Source: Agelas oroides (taxonomy: Eukaryota; Porifera; Demospongiae; Agelasida; Agelasidae). From it: a stretch of 64,000 nucleotides of DNA. Numbering within the stretch: position 1 is the first letter of the stretch; the number at the start of each line of letters is the position of its first letter. The notes beneath the pieces were generated by a model. It was not told the DNA's origin. It was given only the letters and a program-made list of their open reading frames with translations, and ran no database searches. This document shows positions 35,867 to 46,894 of this stretch, one piece after another. Position numbers and translations under genes: made by a program. The stretch lies in NCBI GenBank assembly GCA_949130485.1, contig OX422183.1, positions 4,766,136 to 4,830,135 of the forward strand, given 5' to 3'.

Positions 35867-36390
35867 TTATGTATGTTGTATCACACCATGCCCCACCCCT
35901 TGCCACATCCCCTCACCTCCAGGTGAAATACCTCTGATGCTGTCACTGTTGCTCATCTCAGTTGATGTTTCACTAAACACAGACTCACTCCTCCCTCGTC
36001 TCCTTGAATTGTTCATTTCTTCTGGCATGTGTGCCGCATGGTGAGGTGATTTGACCTCAACCCCCACATCCTCCATAGGGTACATCCCATTGTTCATACT
36101 GTTCTCCATGCTCGAGTCCAAGGAGGGACGAATGTAGACTGTCCTCTCTTCACTTGCAGCATCCAGCTTGGGGAGACGACTGTCACTGTGCAGCGACTTC
36201 CCTCGACTAGCTAACAACCACCATGTACGCAATATTCTTCCTCCCCTGCTCACTCTCCTCGGCCAGAGTTACAAAAATATTTCCCCAGATGTCAGTGGCA
36301 GTTGGCTTCCCAGTCACAATTTCAGACAAAGGAGAAGCATGCAGCAATGTTCGTACAGCACCATAGCCGCTGACATTGCATGAGCAGTGC
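35867..36390 (-). pseudogene. Coding-like segment of unknown family with one frame break
   Basis: Minus strand: AVRTLLHASPLSEIVTGKPT, ATDIWGNIFVTLAEESEQ, RKNIAYMVVV, then TAG; shifting by one base at about 36215 continues as ASRGKSLHSDSRLPKLDAAS, ERTVYIRPSLDSS and an acidic-serine tail to a good donor (G/GTGAGG) near 35924. The amino-acid texture is protein-like on both sides of the break. I do not recognise the family. It may be a pseudogene exon or carry a one-base assembly error. Confidence 0.35.
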
Positions 36391-36704
36391 TTGGCCTTTT
36401 AACCTTGCTTCTGGGAAGTGTGTTCCCATTTCCTGGAACCTCATGGGGCGATGGAAAGCTGCCTTTAGCTGTCCATGTGTACGAAGCATTGGTTCAGATG
36501 TGCTGGCTGGTATGTTGGCTTGGGTGGGTGTGTGCCTGGGTGCTTGTGAACACAGAGCTAGCTCTGCTCTGCCAGCTCTGTGTTGTCATCGACACCAAAC
36601 CGACTTCTGAAGACTTCTTAAGCTGCCGCATGGGTCCAGGGTGGCTAACGCATTTGTGTTCTTCCAGGTATGCTCAGTGTAAGCTAGAGCCACAAGGGAG
36701 GTAA
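36387..36704 (+). other. Hydrophobic open frame, doubtful
   Basis: 105 codons with one membrane-like stretch (MCWLVCWLGWVCAWVLV) and many Cys/Trp codons. It follows directly the minus-strand coding-like segment; no similarity recognised. Could be an exon or chance. Confidence 0.15.
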
Positions 36705-36888
36705 TGCCTTGCCATGAAAGTGAGGTTAGGGTGGTTGGAATCGGTGAAGGAAGTAGAGAAGGAGAGAAGTGTGCATGGAGCTAACTATAAGCTATACGCT
36801 TACCCATGCAGCTGCTTACCCAGCTGCTTACCCAGCTGCTTACCAAGTACTAACAAACATCACTGCAGCTAGCTATCGGGGTCAACAA

Positions 36889-36964
36889 TAGTTTGGTTCC
36901 CAGACCCTTCCTGTATAGGTGGGGGGAGCCCCGCCCATACAGGAAGGGTCTGGGAACCAAACTA
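36889..36964 (+). mobile_element. TAG fold-back element, 76 bp, with perfect 9-bp target duplication
   Basis: Starts TAGTTTGGTTCCCAGACCCT and ends AGGGTCTGGGAACCAAACTA; the arms pair almost end to end. GGTCAACAA precedes (36880-36888) and follows (36965-36973). Confidence 0.85.
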
Positions 36965-37335
36965 GGTCAACAACGTTGCAAGGGGAATTCCCATAATTTT
37001 ATGACGTAATCCACCCGAAAAACATCCCCCGGCTGCAAGTTCCTAATCTTCGACCAAAGATTGTAGTGACTCGCAAATTTAGCTGTAGCGTTGACAACGG
37101 ACTTGCTATACTTGAAGGTCAGTTGTAAAAGTAGACTACACTTCCTGTCCATGTCCATGATGATGTGTTACCCACGTCAGTAGCCTACTAGCTAACTATT
37201 GCACATACTCAAGATGGTCGCACCACAGTACAGTAGGTTGACTCGATTTAACACGCGAGTTTTAATGCGGTACGCCGGTAGTAGAAGATTTTGTTCAGTG
37301 CTGAATGATGTTCTGTTCACAGCAACAAGCTGATC

Positions 37336-37729
37336 ATGGGGATTGATCTTGCCACATGGCGGGCTCGAATTGGGCTCAACTACTACCACATGTGTCGCCC
37401 CCTCCAGACCAGGTGGAGAAGCAGTGGTGGTCGGCTGAACCAGCCTGGGGTGGCTGGCTGGGAGGTGGGGGAAGTCATGAATGACACACCGCTGGTACTC
37501 AAAGGCTGCATAACAGTTGTTGCTCTGTCACTGATGCTGCAGTATGTAGTCCATTCCTGTTCCAAACTGAAGGGGAGAGGCAAGGCACACTGCCACCAGC
37601 AAGCAACCATGTCTCAAGTGAGGTGGAAAGTGGATGGTGGGGGGACCCTGCTGCTGAGAGCCATTGTGGTGGTGATACCTCTACTGCTGGTGATGGCAGG
37701 AGATGTGGAAACAAACCCTGGACCTGGAG
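37336..37729 (+). other. Leader exon ending in a 2A-like ribosome-skipping motif
   Basis: Encodes MGIDLATWRARIGLNYYH..., a basic stretch, and LLLRAIVVVIPLLLVMAG followed by DVETNPGP, which fits the D(V/I)ExNPGP consensus in full. Hydrophobic residues directly before the motif are as in cellular 2A-like signals described from sea urchin and sponge NLR-type genes. Donor GGAG/GTAATG at 37730. Confidence 0.85.
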
Positions 37730-40700
37730 GTAATGTTGTGTTAGGAGGCCCAAAGCTAAGGTAACAAAGTAGGCTTTTCAGCATAGGCATGGGAAGATTT
37801 GAGGGGATGCATTGCTGATCCCTGAACATGCAGAAAATGGGAGGATCTGGGTGACTGCCCACCCTTTGGGAAAATTTATGAGGTGTTTCCAGAGCTGGTT
37901 TTGGGCTGAGGGGATGCCCCTCCAGAAAAGCTTTAAAATTTTTGAGATCACACCTTTATTGGCAAGCAGGGATATACAGTCATGGAGATAGAGCTACTAC
38001 TAGTGATAGCAGATTCTGTGTTACTCTTTAACTTTATAATAGCTGCATCAGTGTTCTCGCCAGAATTTACAGGCCAAAAGGCACAAATAGTGTCTCATGA
38101 CCACGCCCCTCATCTTGCACTGCAAAAACAAAGTTGTTATTTTAGCTAAGTATTTGGTTACTACAGTTGCGTGACTATCCTTACTATAAAATTTTATGAA
38201 TGCAGTGCTGGAAAAGATTCATGCAGTGGGAGCTGATGCTTGAGTAAACTTTAATAGCCTCCCACAAAATGTTTTACAAGCACTACATTCTTTGAATTAG
38301 CGTAGGAAGGATAGTCATGCAATTGTAGTAACGAAATAATTTGCTAAAACAGCAAATTTGTTTTTACAGTGTGAATGTAGTGACTGTCAGTACCAAACAC
38401 TTGTTGCATGTGTACCATTGTCAACTAAGTGTTTTGGTTAAGTTCAGTGTTCACTGAGCTCTATATTAGGAGTGCAGATAGTTTTTAAGTTCAGGTAGTT
38501 CAAGTGGCCAATAAAAATATGTTGGTTTTAGGGTCGAGCCGAAGGGCACATTGTTGATTTTGGGCACATGCAATGCCCTTTTGGAAAAGGCCTACACTGC
38601 AAAAACAAGTTAGTTGTTTTAACCTCAGAGTGGTTACCATGGTTGCAGACAAGCTGAAGAGACAGTGGTTATGATAGGTTTGCTTAGGTATGGAAGACTA
38701 TTTGCATAAGGCAACTCAATAGGCAGCTGCCCAGTTCATCTTACAACCACAACACCCTGACAACCCTCAGAACATCTGTGAAGGAGTCATTACAAATGCA
38801 CTTCAAAGTTGCAGTAAGGAACTTTCATGTAACCAGATGAGGGAATCATGGATGTTATGAGGGTTTTCAGTGTATTGTGGTTGTAAGATGAACTGGGAAG
38901 CTGTCCCTTGGGTTGCCTTATTCAATTACTCTTCAATACCAAAGTAAAGCTCTCATAACCACTGTTTCTTCAGTTTGTCTGAAACCAGGGTAACCACTCC
39001 ATGGTTAAAACAACCAACTTGTTTTTGCAGTGTAGCGAGAACCCTGAGCTGCATGTACGTGTTGTGGCCATGCATCTTCATTGTAGTGACGGAATGGCCA
39101 TTTAGTGAACAACAGGCCATGTTGGTCATATAGATGGTGTTGACAGCCTTCTGACTATATCTGAAAGATGTTCTTACTGGTTGACTTGTGGAGTTCACAG
39201 CAATACTTACTCTGCATGCAGCATGGGGGATAATATTGAAGGGAAAAAGAGGGGAAGGGGGAGGGGGTCACATGTCCCAGTGCCCCCCCCCCCCCCCCAT
39301 CCCCAGTTCCTACACTTATGTTTTTGTGTTTTTCTTTCCAAATCAAGAGAGAGATACTAGGCTGTCTATTTGTATATAATTATGTATACTCCTTGCACAC
39401 ATAGAACCAAGCCTGAAAGCAATGCTCAATGAACTTCATCCAGTCCGTGCCAGCTGGTACAAGATTGGACTGCAATTAGACATCCCACATGCTACACTGG
39501 ACTGCTTCAAGCAAAACTACTCAGATCAAACAGATTTAATGTGCGAAATGTTGAAGCATTGGTTAGATACAGCTGTTGATCCATCTCCTTCCTGGGAAGC
39601 AGTTGTCACTGCCTTGAGGTCACCGATAGTAAACAAGAAGATTATTGCTGAACTGCTTGAGTTAAAGTATTGTCCACAAATACAACAAGTAAAGGAGGAG
39701 CCCAGCAACCCTACCAAGGTGGAGAAGAGTGAAGGTCAGGCTACCCAACTGAAAGATCAAAGCAGGCCAACTCATGCTAGTTCTGCACCAGCTTCGGAAA
39801 ACCTTGCCACTAGTGCAGCAAGACACAGTAGCAGTACTAGTCCCCCTCCAAGTGATGGGTCTCAGAAGCCACCGTTTGGCTGTGGGTGTGGCAAGTGCAC
39901 ATTTTTCAGTTTCATAGAGAGGGGCTGTCCAACATCCATCCCCTCAGCAAGCTCCTTCCCCTATCTTAACCTCAGTGGAATCACCCATGAACAGCAGCAG
40001 GAACTCAGGGGAAGGCTGAGGTTTGAGTCTCGAGAGATAATGATGCGGTTTCAGGAGCTTGTGTCTGCAACAATCAAGTCCCTGGTCAGACAGAATGTAC
40101 AACTAGATGAGTTAGTGTCTCATGTTATGACTTTGGGAGCATTTGACCCAGTGTTCAAGGAGCCACAACTGCCACTATTTCAATACTGCTTCAAAGAGTT
40201 GAAAACTGCAGACACTATTCCCAAAATATTCCTGGTCCTCAAAGACTACTTCTCCTTCTTCAACTATGACATCATTGAACACATCATCAAGGTGCTTGGC
40301 GCAGAGGAAGACAAAGCTAATTTGCAAAGTTACAAGAGTACATTCAATCGATATGCAAAACGAAGAATCTATGAGTGTGGACCACATTTTGGACCTGTAA
40401 GTGACACTGACCACACTGATGTGTTTGTCAAAGTGGACTCCCGGTATGACAACTACACTGTTGAAGAGATCAAGGGGTTATGTAACAAACTCAGTGAAAC
40501 TCTTTGTGTTTCATCAGAAGGTGCTTTGCGTCTATGTCGAGTAGAGAAGGGATGTCTTCAGCTCACATTCCAGGTGCCCTCATTTGTGCAGCAGAAGACA
40601 TTTCCACTGTCCAGAAATCAAGAGGGGACTCTGAAAGCTGAGGGTGTGATCAAGCTTACAAGTGGGGAGTACCAGTTCCCAGGTGATGAAGATTAATTGC

Positions 40701-43700
40701 ATGTGCTAAGAAACCTCACCTTGACATTGATGCTAGTGGTTAGTTGGTGCATGTGGCATTGTGGCTATACCTCTGTAAAATCTAATAAATGGGGATACCA
40801 GGGTATTCATTTTTATGTATAACCCTCCTACAGTTGAAGTAGAGGTTTATGAACCAGTGCAGAAGAAACCGCAGATTGATACTGACACAGAATCAGATGG
40901 TGTGTGCTCGATATCTAACCTGTTAGTTAGCTACTAATGTGATGGTATATAATTCCTCAAATAGTACTGTGTCATTGTATAGTCATTCTTTCTATATTAC
41001 AGTTGAAAAATGTGATGTTGGTGAACCAGTGAGAAAGAAACCACGACTTGACACTGACAGAGACTCAGCCATGGGACTCAGTGTGTTTACAGGTGGAACG
41101 AGCAATACATTCTCGGAGGCAAGCCTCTTAAATTTCAAACTATGTATTTCAGATACTGTAATTATTCAAATACTACGTATGATTGAATTTAACGTAAGAA
41201 ATTCCATTTCAGGAATTTATCATGAATCTAATACTGCGTAAGCTGAAGTCTTTATTTATCTACACAAATCCAATTTAGCATAAGATAATGATTGAAGCCA
41301 ACCTCTAACCTTCGTGGCCTTCCTACCGGTCGTACTAACAGTCCTCATAGTTCGGCGAAGTCTGCACACAATTCCAGGAAAAAACCTATACACTTATCTT
41401 GGTGCAATGGTCGCAGAGTTCGACAAAGTATGTACACAAATTGACGAAAAGCCACTGTACACTTACCTAGGCAGCGCAGGACACTTGGTACTGCCTTCAC
41501 CGGTTAATACAAAGTTCATCGAGGTCTGTACACAATTCCAGGAAAAAGCAGCTATACACTTATCTAGCTACGCTTGGTTCAACCTTCATTGGTCGCAGAG
41601 TTCGACAAAGTATGTACACAATTCGACGAAAAGCCACTGTACACTTACCTAGGCAGCGCCTTCATCGGTTAATACAAAGTTCATCAAGGTCTGTACATAA
41701 TTCTAGGAAAAAAAAAACTATACACTTATAACGATTGCGAAAGCCCGTCTTGCACTTCCACCTATAACTTGTGTTTCTGTACACAATTCTAGGAAAAACC
41801 AGCTACCGTAATGAGTCTAATTATTCGACCAAAAAAATTATTTCCTTTCTGGCGTTCGAGGAATACATTAAACGATTTCTCCCGAAAAGGATGGGGGGGG
41901 GGTGTTCGAACAATTAGAGGAAGTGTTCGATAATTAGATCTATAATATCACAGTTAACACAAACACACTATATACATTACTAGTTACTATAACTAGGCCA
42001 GTCCATAGACTGTCAAAGGCTAGTAGACGTTCGGCAACCCCCGTTCGAGCTCCGCAAAGACTGTCGAAGGTTTGTAGACGTTCTCTAACCCCCGTTTGAG
42101 CTCCGCAGAGCAGTCGAAGGGTAGGACACCTTGGCAACCCGCATTCGAGCTCCGTAGAGACAGTCGAAAGCTAGTACATGCATGTTTGGCAACCGCCGTT
42201 CGAGCTCCGCAGTGACAGTATGAGTCTAGTAGATCATTTGGAAATGACTGTAGGAGTCTAGTAGATGTTCGAAGACGACTCTAGTATGCTAGAAGAAGTT
42301 CGGTAACCCTCGCTCTAGCTCTGCAGAGACTGTCGAAGGCTAGTAGACATTCGGCAAACTCCGTTGGAGTTCTGCAAAGACTGTCTAAGTCTTGTAGACA
42401 ATTGGCGACCCCCGATCGAGCTCCGCAAGGTGTAGGTGTTCGGATATTTGAATAAAAATTTCAAACGTGGGTGTTCGAAAGCTTGGAATACATTTTTCCT
42501 GGAAAAGAGGGGGGGTGTTCGAATAATTGGATGGTTCGAATAATTAGACTCATTACGGTATACACTTACTTAGCTTACCAGAGCAGGCCTTCGCGTTTTC
42601 ACATATTGTGATTCTGCATGCATGCACACAATTCTAGGAAAAACCAGCCATACACTTACCTAGCTTACGAGAGCAGGCCTTCGCGTTTTCACGTATTGTG
42701 ATTCTTATGCAATGTAAGATCTAATTTTACGTAAGAAATTCGATTTCAGGAGTTTATGATGAATCCAATCTAACATAAGGTCACAACGTAATTATTCTTA
42801 AGCTTGCGTAGTATTCAAATAATTACAGCATCCCTACTTTGTATTTATGTGGCTACCCTTTTTCTTGTATATGTAGGATCCCCTTGACAAGGAGCTGGAG
42901 GAGCTTGATTATGAGCTCAAAGTGCAGGGCCTTACAGAAGCATCATCTTTCCACAAATCTGGAGGAGGGTTAGAACTCCATCAGGCAGCAGCAGTGGGAC
43001 AGTTGGAGCATGTCAGATTTCTTGTTGAGAAGAAACATTACAGCCCAATGCAGAGAGATCAGAGTGGCATTACTGCACTGCACATGGCAATACTTAAAGG
43101 AAGTATGCAAGTATTGAAGTATTTTATCACGGAGAGCAACTGCAACCCAGCATATCCTGGTCCCCTTGGTTTAACACCCCTTCATTTAGCTAGTCAACTA
43201 GGCCATCTGGATATGGTAAAGTATCTGGTTACAGAACAGCAGATTGATCCAATGTGTATAGATGTAAATGGAAACACACCATTGCATAGAGCTTGTGCAG
43301 GTGGTTGTCAGGAAGTTGTTGAGTTTCTGACTTCAGAACACAAGAAATATATCCACATTGCAGAATTTGTGGGTGATCTCAAGAACAAATGGAACAGTAC
43401 ACCTCTTCACAGTGCAGCAGCAAATGGTCACTTGTGCATAATCCAATTCTTCATTACTGATCAGAACTGTGACCCAAATCTTCCAGGTCAGTATGGTAGA
43501 ACTCCTCTTCACTATGCTGCTGAGCTTGGTCATCTGCACATAGTGAAGTATTTGACGAATGAGCAAGGCTGTAATCCATCATGTTTGGATGAACAAAAGG
43601 AAACTCCACTTCACTGTGCTGCCATGAAAGGGCACATGGATATTGTGAAGTTCCTTACTGTAGAGAAACAATGTGATCCAAAGTGTAGAGAAAATGAGCA

Positions 43701-45933
43701 GAACACTCCTCTTCACTTGGCAGCATACACTGGTCATCAAGACATAGTGAAGTTTCTCACTCTTGTAATGCACAGTGACCCAACAAGTAGAAATGCCTAC
43801 AATGCTACTGCCCTACATCTAGCAGTAAATAATGGGCATCTGGACATACTCAAATTCTTCCTCTCTGAACAGAATTATGACCCAAACATTGCAGGTCAGT
43901 ATAGTAGAACTTCTCTTCACTATGCTGCTCAATTTGGTCATATACACATAGTCAAGTATTTGATTGATGAGCAAGGTTGCAATCCATCATGTGTGGATGA
44001 ACACAAGCTCACTCCACTTCACTGTGCTGCCATGAAGGGGCACATGGACATTGTTATGTTCCTTACGGTGGAGAAACACTGTGACCCAATGTGTAGAGAT
44101 TTGAATTTGAGCACACCTCTTCACTTGGCAGCAAGAAATGGACAGGAAGATATAGTCAAATTTTTGACCCTTGAGATGCACTGTGACCCAACAAGTAGTG
44201 ATGCTTACAATCAAACTGCACTACATTTAGCAGTAAATAACGGACATTTGGGCCTAGTCACATTTTTTATCTCAGATCAGAGCTGTGACCCAAACATTCC
44301 AGGTCAGTATGGTAGAACTGCTCTTCACTATGCTGCTGAGTTTGGTCATCTGCATATAGTCAAGTATTTGACTGATGAGCAAGACTGTAATCCAGCATGT
44401 TTGGATGATAACAAACTCACTCCTCTTCACTGTGCTGCCATGAAGAAGGGAAACATTGACATTGTGAAGTTCCTTACTGTGGAAAAACACTGTGATCCAA
44501 TGTGTCGACATTTAAATCTGAACACTCCTCTTCACATGGCAGCAGGAAATGGACATGAAGATATAGTAAAGTTTCTCACTCTTGAGATGCATTGTGACCC
44601 AACAAGTAGAAATGCTTACAATCAAACTGCACTACATCTAGCAGTAAAGAATGGACATTTAAGCATAGTCATATTCTTTATCTCTGATCAGATATGTGAC
44701 CCAAACATTCCAGGTCAGTATGGTAGAACTCCTCTTCAGTGCGCTGTTCACTTTGACCATCTGCACATAGTCAAGTATTTGATTGATGACGAAGGCTGCA
44801 GTCCGTTGTGTTTGGATAAAAGCAGACTCACTCTACTTCATCGTGCTGCCATGAAGGGTCACATTGACATTGTAAAGTTCCTTACTGTAGAGAAGCACAG
44901 TGACCCAATGTATAGAGATTTGAATCTCAATACACCTCTTCACATGGCAGCGAGAAGCGGACATGAAGATATAGTAAAGTTTCTGACTCTTGAGATGCAC
45001 TGTGATCCAACAACCAGAAATGCTTACAATCAAACCATTCTACATTTATCAGCAGCATATGGAAGTTTGAGCATTGTCCACTTCCTCATCTCAGATCAAA
45101 ACTGTGATCCAAATATTCCAGGTCAGTATGGTAGAACTCCTCTTCACTGTGCTGTTCATAGTGGTCATCTGCACATAGCCGAATATTTGATTAATAAGCA
45201 AGGCTGCAATCCATCAAGTTTGGATGAAAACAAGCTCACTCCACTTCACTGTGCCACCATGAAGAGGCGCATTGACATTGTGAAGTTCCTCACTATAGAT
45301 AAACACTGTGACCCAATGTGTAGAGATGTGAATCTGAATACACCTCTTCACATGGCAGCAGGAAACGGACATGAAGACATTGTAAAATTTCTCATTCTTG
45401 AGATGCACTGTGACCCAACAAGTAGAAATGCTAACAATGATACTGCTTTACATCTAGCAGCTGTAAATGGGAATTTGGATATTGTCCAGTTTTTCATCTC
45501 TGGTCAAAACTGTGATCCAAACATTCCAGGTCAGTGTGGCAGGACTCCTGTTCACTGTGCTGTTCACAGTGGTCATCTGCACATAGTCAAGTATTTGATT
45601 GATGAAGAAGGCTGTAATCAATCAGACTTGGACTTGAATGAGCGCAATGAAACTCTACTTCACTGTGCTGCCATGAAGGGACACATGGAAATTGTGAAAT
45701 TTCTTACTTTGGAGAAACACTGTGACCCAACATTACAGAACATATACAATGATACTGCCCTTCATTGTGCAGTAAGGGCTGGTCACACAGAAATAGTTAA
45801 GTTTCTTATTGAGGAGCTGAAGTGCCCGCCAGACATCCCAGGGCAGCAAAACATGACCCCACTCCAAGTGGCTATGCATGAAAATCTCTCTGATATTGTG
45901 CAATATCTACAGAAGCACACTGTAATGCATTAA
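37336..45933 (+). CDS. Death-ANK gene B: 2A-like leader, Death domain, unnamed domain, 29 ankyrin repeats
   Basis: Exons: 37336..37729, 39405..40682, 40834..40899, 41003..41118, 42877..45933; 4911 nt, 1636 residues; phases 1,1,1,0 agree. ATG 37336 follows an in-frame TGA at 37306. Residues 1-131: leader with two hydrophobic stretches (about 50-72 and 105-121) ending AGDVETNPGPG. Exon 2 opens EPSLKAMLNELHPVRASWYK, a Death-type six-helix pattern (about 132-215), then a Pro/Ser linker, a Cys cluster (FGCGCGKC) and the unnamed domain shared with gene A (about 340-557). Exons 3 and 4 each carry a KKP(R/Q)(L/I)DTD motif. Exon 5 is the ankyrin array, stop TAA 45931. If the 2A-like motif works, the ribosome releases the leader after Gly129 and continues from Pro130, giving a separate Death-ANK protein; otherwise the leader could act as signal or anchor. 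Death and ANK are binding modules; partners are unknown. Intron 4 starts with GC. Confidence 0.86.
38118..38372. mobile_element. Fold-back element in gene B intron 1 (CACTGCAAAAACA family)
   Basis: Left CACTGCAAAAACAAAGTTG, right TTTGTTTTTACAGTGTG. Inner sequence (GTGACTATCCTT) pairs with its inverse near 38315. A stretch similar to the inner part recurs at 51061-51185. Confidence 0.65.
38592..39035. mobile_element. Second CACTGCAAAAACA fold-back element in gene B intron 1
   Basis: Ends CTACACTGCAAAAACAAGTT and AACTTGTTTTTGCAGTGTAG, exact inverse complements. Arms extend inward for over 100 bp with gaps (CAGTTCATCTTACAACCACA against TGTGGTTGTAAGATGAACTG). Confidence 0.8.
39280..39299 (+). 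repeat. Poly-C run in gene B intron 1
   Basis: About 18 C at 39282-39298, a likely sequencing-length uncertainty. Confidence 0.9.
41340..42700 (+). repeat. Diverged tandem repeats filling gene B intron 4
   Basis: Units containing ACAATTCYAGGAAAAA and TACACTTACCTAGC recur at about 41370, 41430, 41530, 41610, 41690, 41780, 42610 and 42635. The edges of the block carry related copies of AAGAAATTCCATTTCAGGA (41200 and 42738). The array is split by the TA-flanked element below. Confidence 0.75.
41806..42558. mobile_element. TA-flanked MITE with internal minisatellite
   Basis: Ends CCGTAATGAGTCTAATTATT and AATAATTAGACTCATTACGG are inverse complements; TA precedes (41804) and follows (42559). Inside (about 41995-42440) is a roughly 52-bp tandem unit with GTTCGAGCTCCGCA and CGAAGGCTAGTAGACGTT, about eight copies. 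Uninterrupted host units AGCTATACACTTATCTAGC (41550) show the empty site. The TA duplication is of Tc1/mariner type. Confidence 0.8.
42961..45924 (+). repeat. Ankyrin repeat array of gene B (29 units)
   Basis: Units 6 to 25 form five consecutive super-units in the strict order I-II-III-IV (types as in gene A), without loss. Units 1-5 and 26-29 match the ends of the array in gene A one to one. Minus-strand open frames over this block are shadows of the repeat. Confidence 0.9.
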
Positions 45934-46116
45934 GCTATAGCTATGATGAAACAGCTTGAAGTCATTAAATAGACGCTTGAAATATGGACTGTTCACTGTG
46001 CCCAGACATTTTCTGTGCCTGTGGTGATACCAAATCTTACTCTTGATGTTCAGCCTGCTGTACTATATACAATCATATGCAGATATCTGCCCACAAGGTA
46101 TACACCACAATCTTAA
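45934..46116. other. Gene B 3' flank
   Basis: ATTAAA at 45964-45969, about 30 bases past the stop, is the best candidate polyadenylation signal. Confidence 0.35.
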
Positions 46117-46346
46117 TATGAAGGGCTGAGAAGCAAAGTGGTCTAACCCACAAATGTTGAGTTAGCCCCCCCTAACATGGGAATACTCTTAAAATGCATT
46201 TCAGAAGCTGCCGAACATTCAGGAATTTGAAATTCCTGACCACATGTTCATATGGTATGTATGGTTTTTATTGCATATTTGCACAATTCATACAATTTCC
46301 AATACATGATTTTGGGTTAGACCACTATGCTTCTCAGCCCTTCATA
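46117..46346. mobile_element. Fold-back element (TATGAAGGGCTGAG ends)
   Basis: Left TATGAAGGGCTGAGAAGCAA and AGTGGTCTAACCCA; right TGGGTTAGACCACTATGCTT and CTCAGCCCTTCATA. About 33 bp of paired ends, 230 bp in all. A lone copy of the end (CATGAAGGGCTGAAG) is at 48810. Confidence 0.8.
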
Positions 46347-46894
46347 TGTAGATGTGCTCATCTTAATCACTCTTATTTGGACGAACATTTGGTGATAGTC
46401 TAGACCATGACGTATTGTGTAATTCCATATAGCCATGAAATTACAGTTGTCATTGGCGAATGGAATCTATCTTGCGATGAACAATGCCAATTCAAGCTAG
46501 CTGACACACCAATATTTATACTATAGCTACATACTGTATATGAAGAGCCTTTTTGTCGCATATGGCTGAATACATAATAATATGCATCGATCATCAACAT
46601 ATTCTAGTAACCACTGTGACAGTACAACTGCTATATGTAGCGATGCATGTCACACAGCACTTCTCATGACATGGACTAGTGCAGCACAGACAGTAACATT
46701 TGTAGAAATAGGAGAATGAGGGTCAAAATTAATGTGTGGGTGAGAGTAACTAAGTTAGGGGATAAAATTGAGAATGCCCTAACCATCACATATTAAGCAA
46801 GTGTTATGTTTACATATGAATTGATTATTGTGAGATTGTATTAAGTTAGAAGGTATACTGAAAAGTGATACACACACATAACCTGTCCTTGTAG

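Larger units (their letters stand above)
41119..42876 (+). other. GC-AG intron 4 of gene B
   Basis: GAG/GCAAGCCTCT at the donor, TATATGTAG at the acceptor, phase 0. Same donor sequence as in gene A although the intron is 1758 bp here and 77 bp there. Confidence 0.75.

Noticed and set aside
36387-36704. Membrane protein gene on plus
   Set aside because: One hydrophobic stretch only, no supporting exons and no recognisable family; kept only as a doubtful entry.
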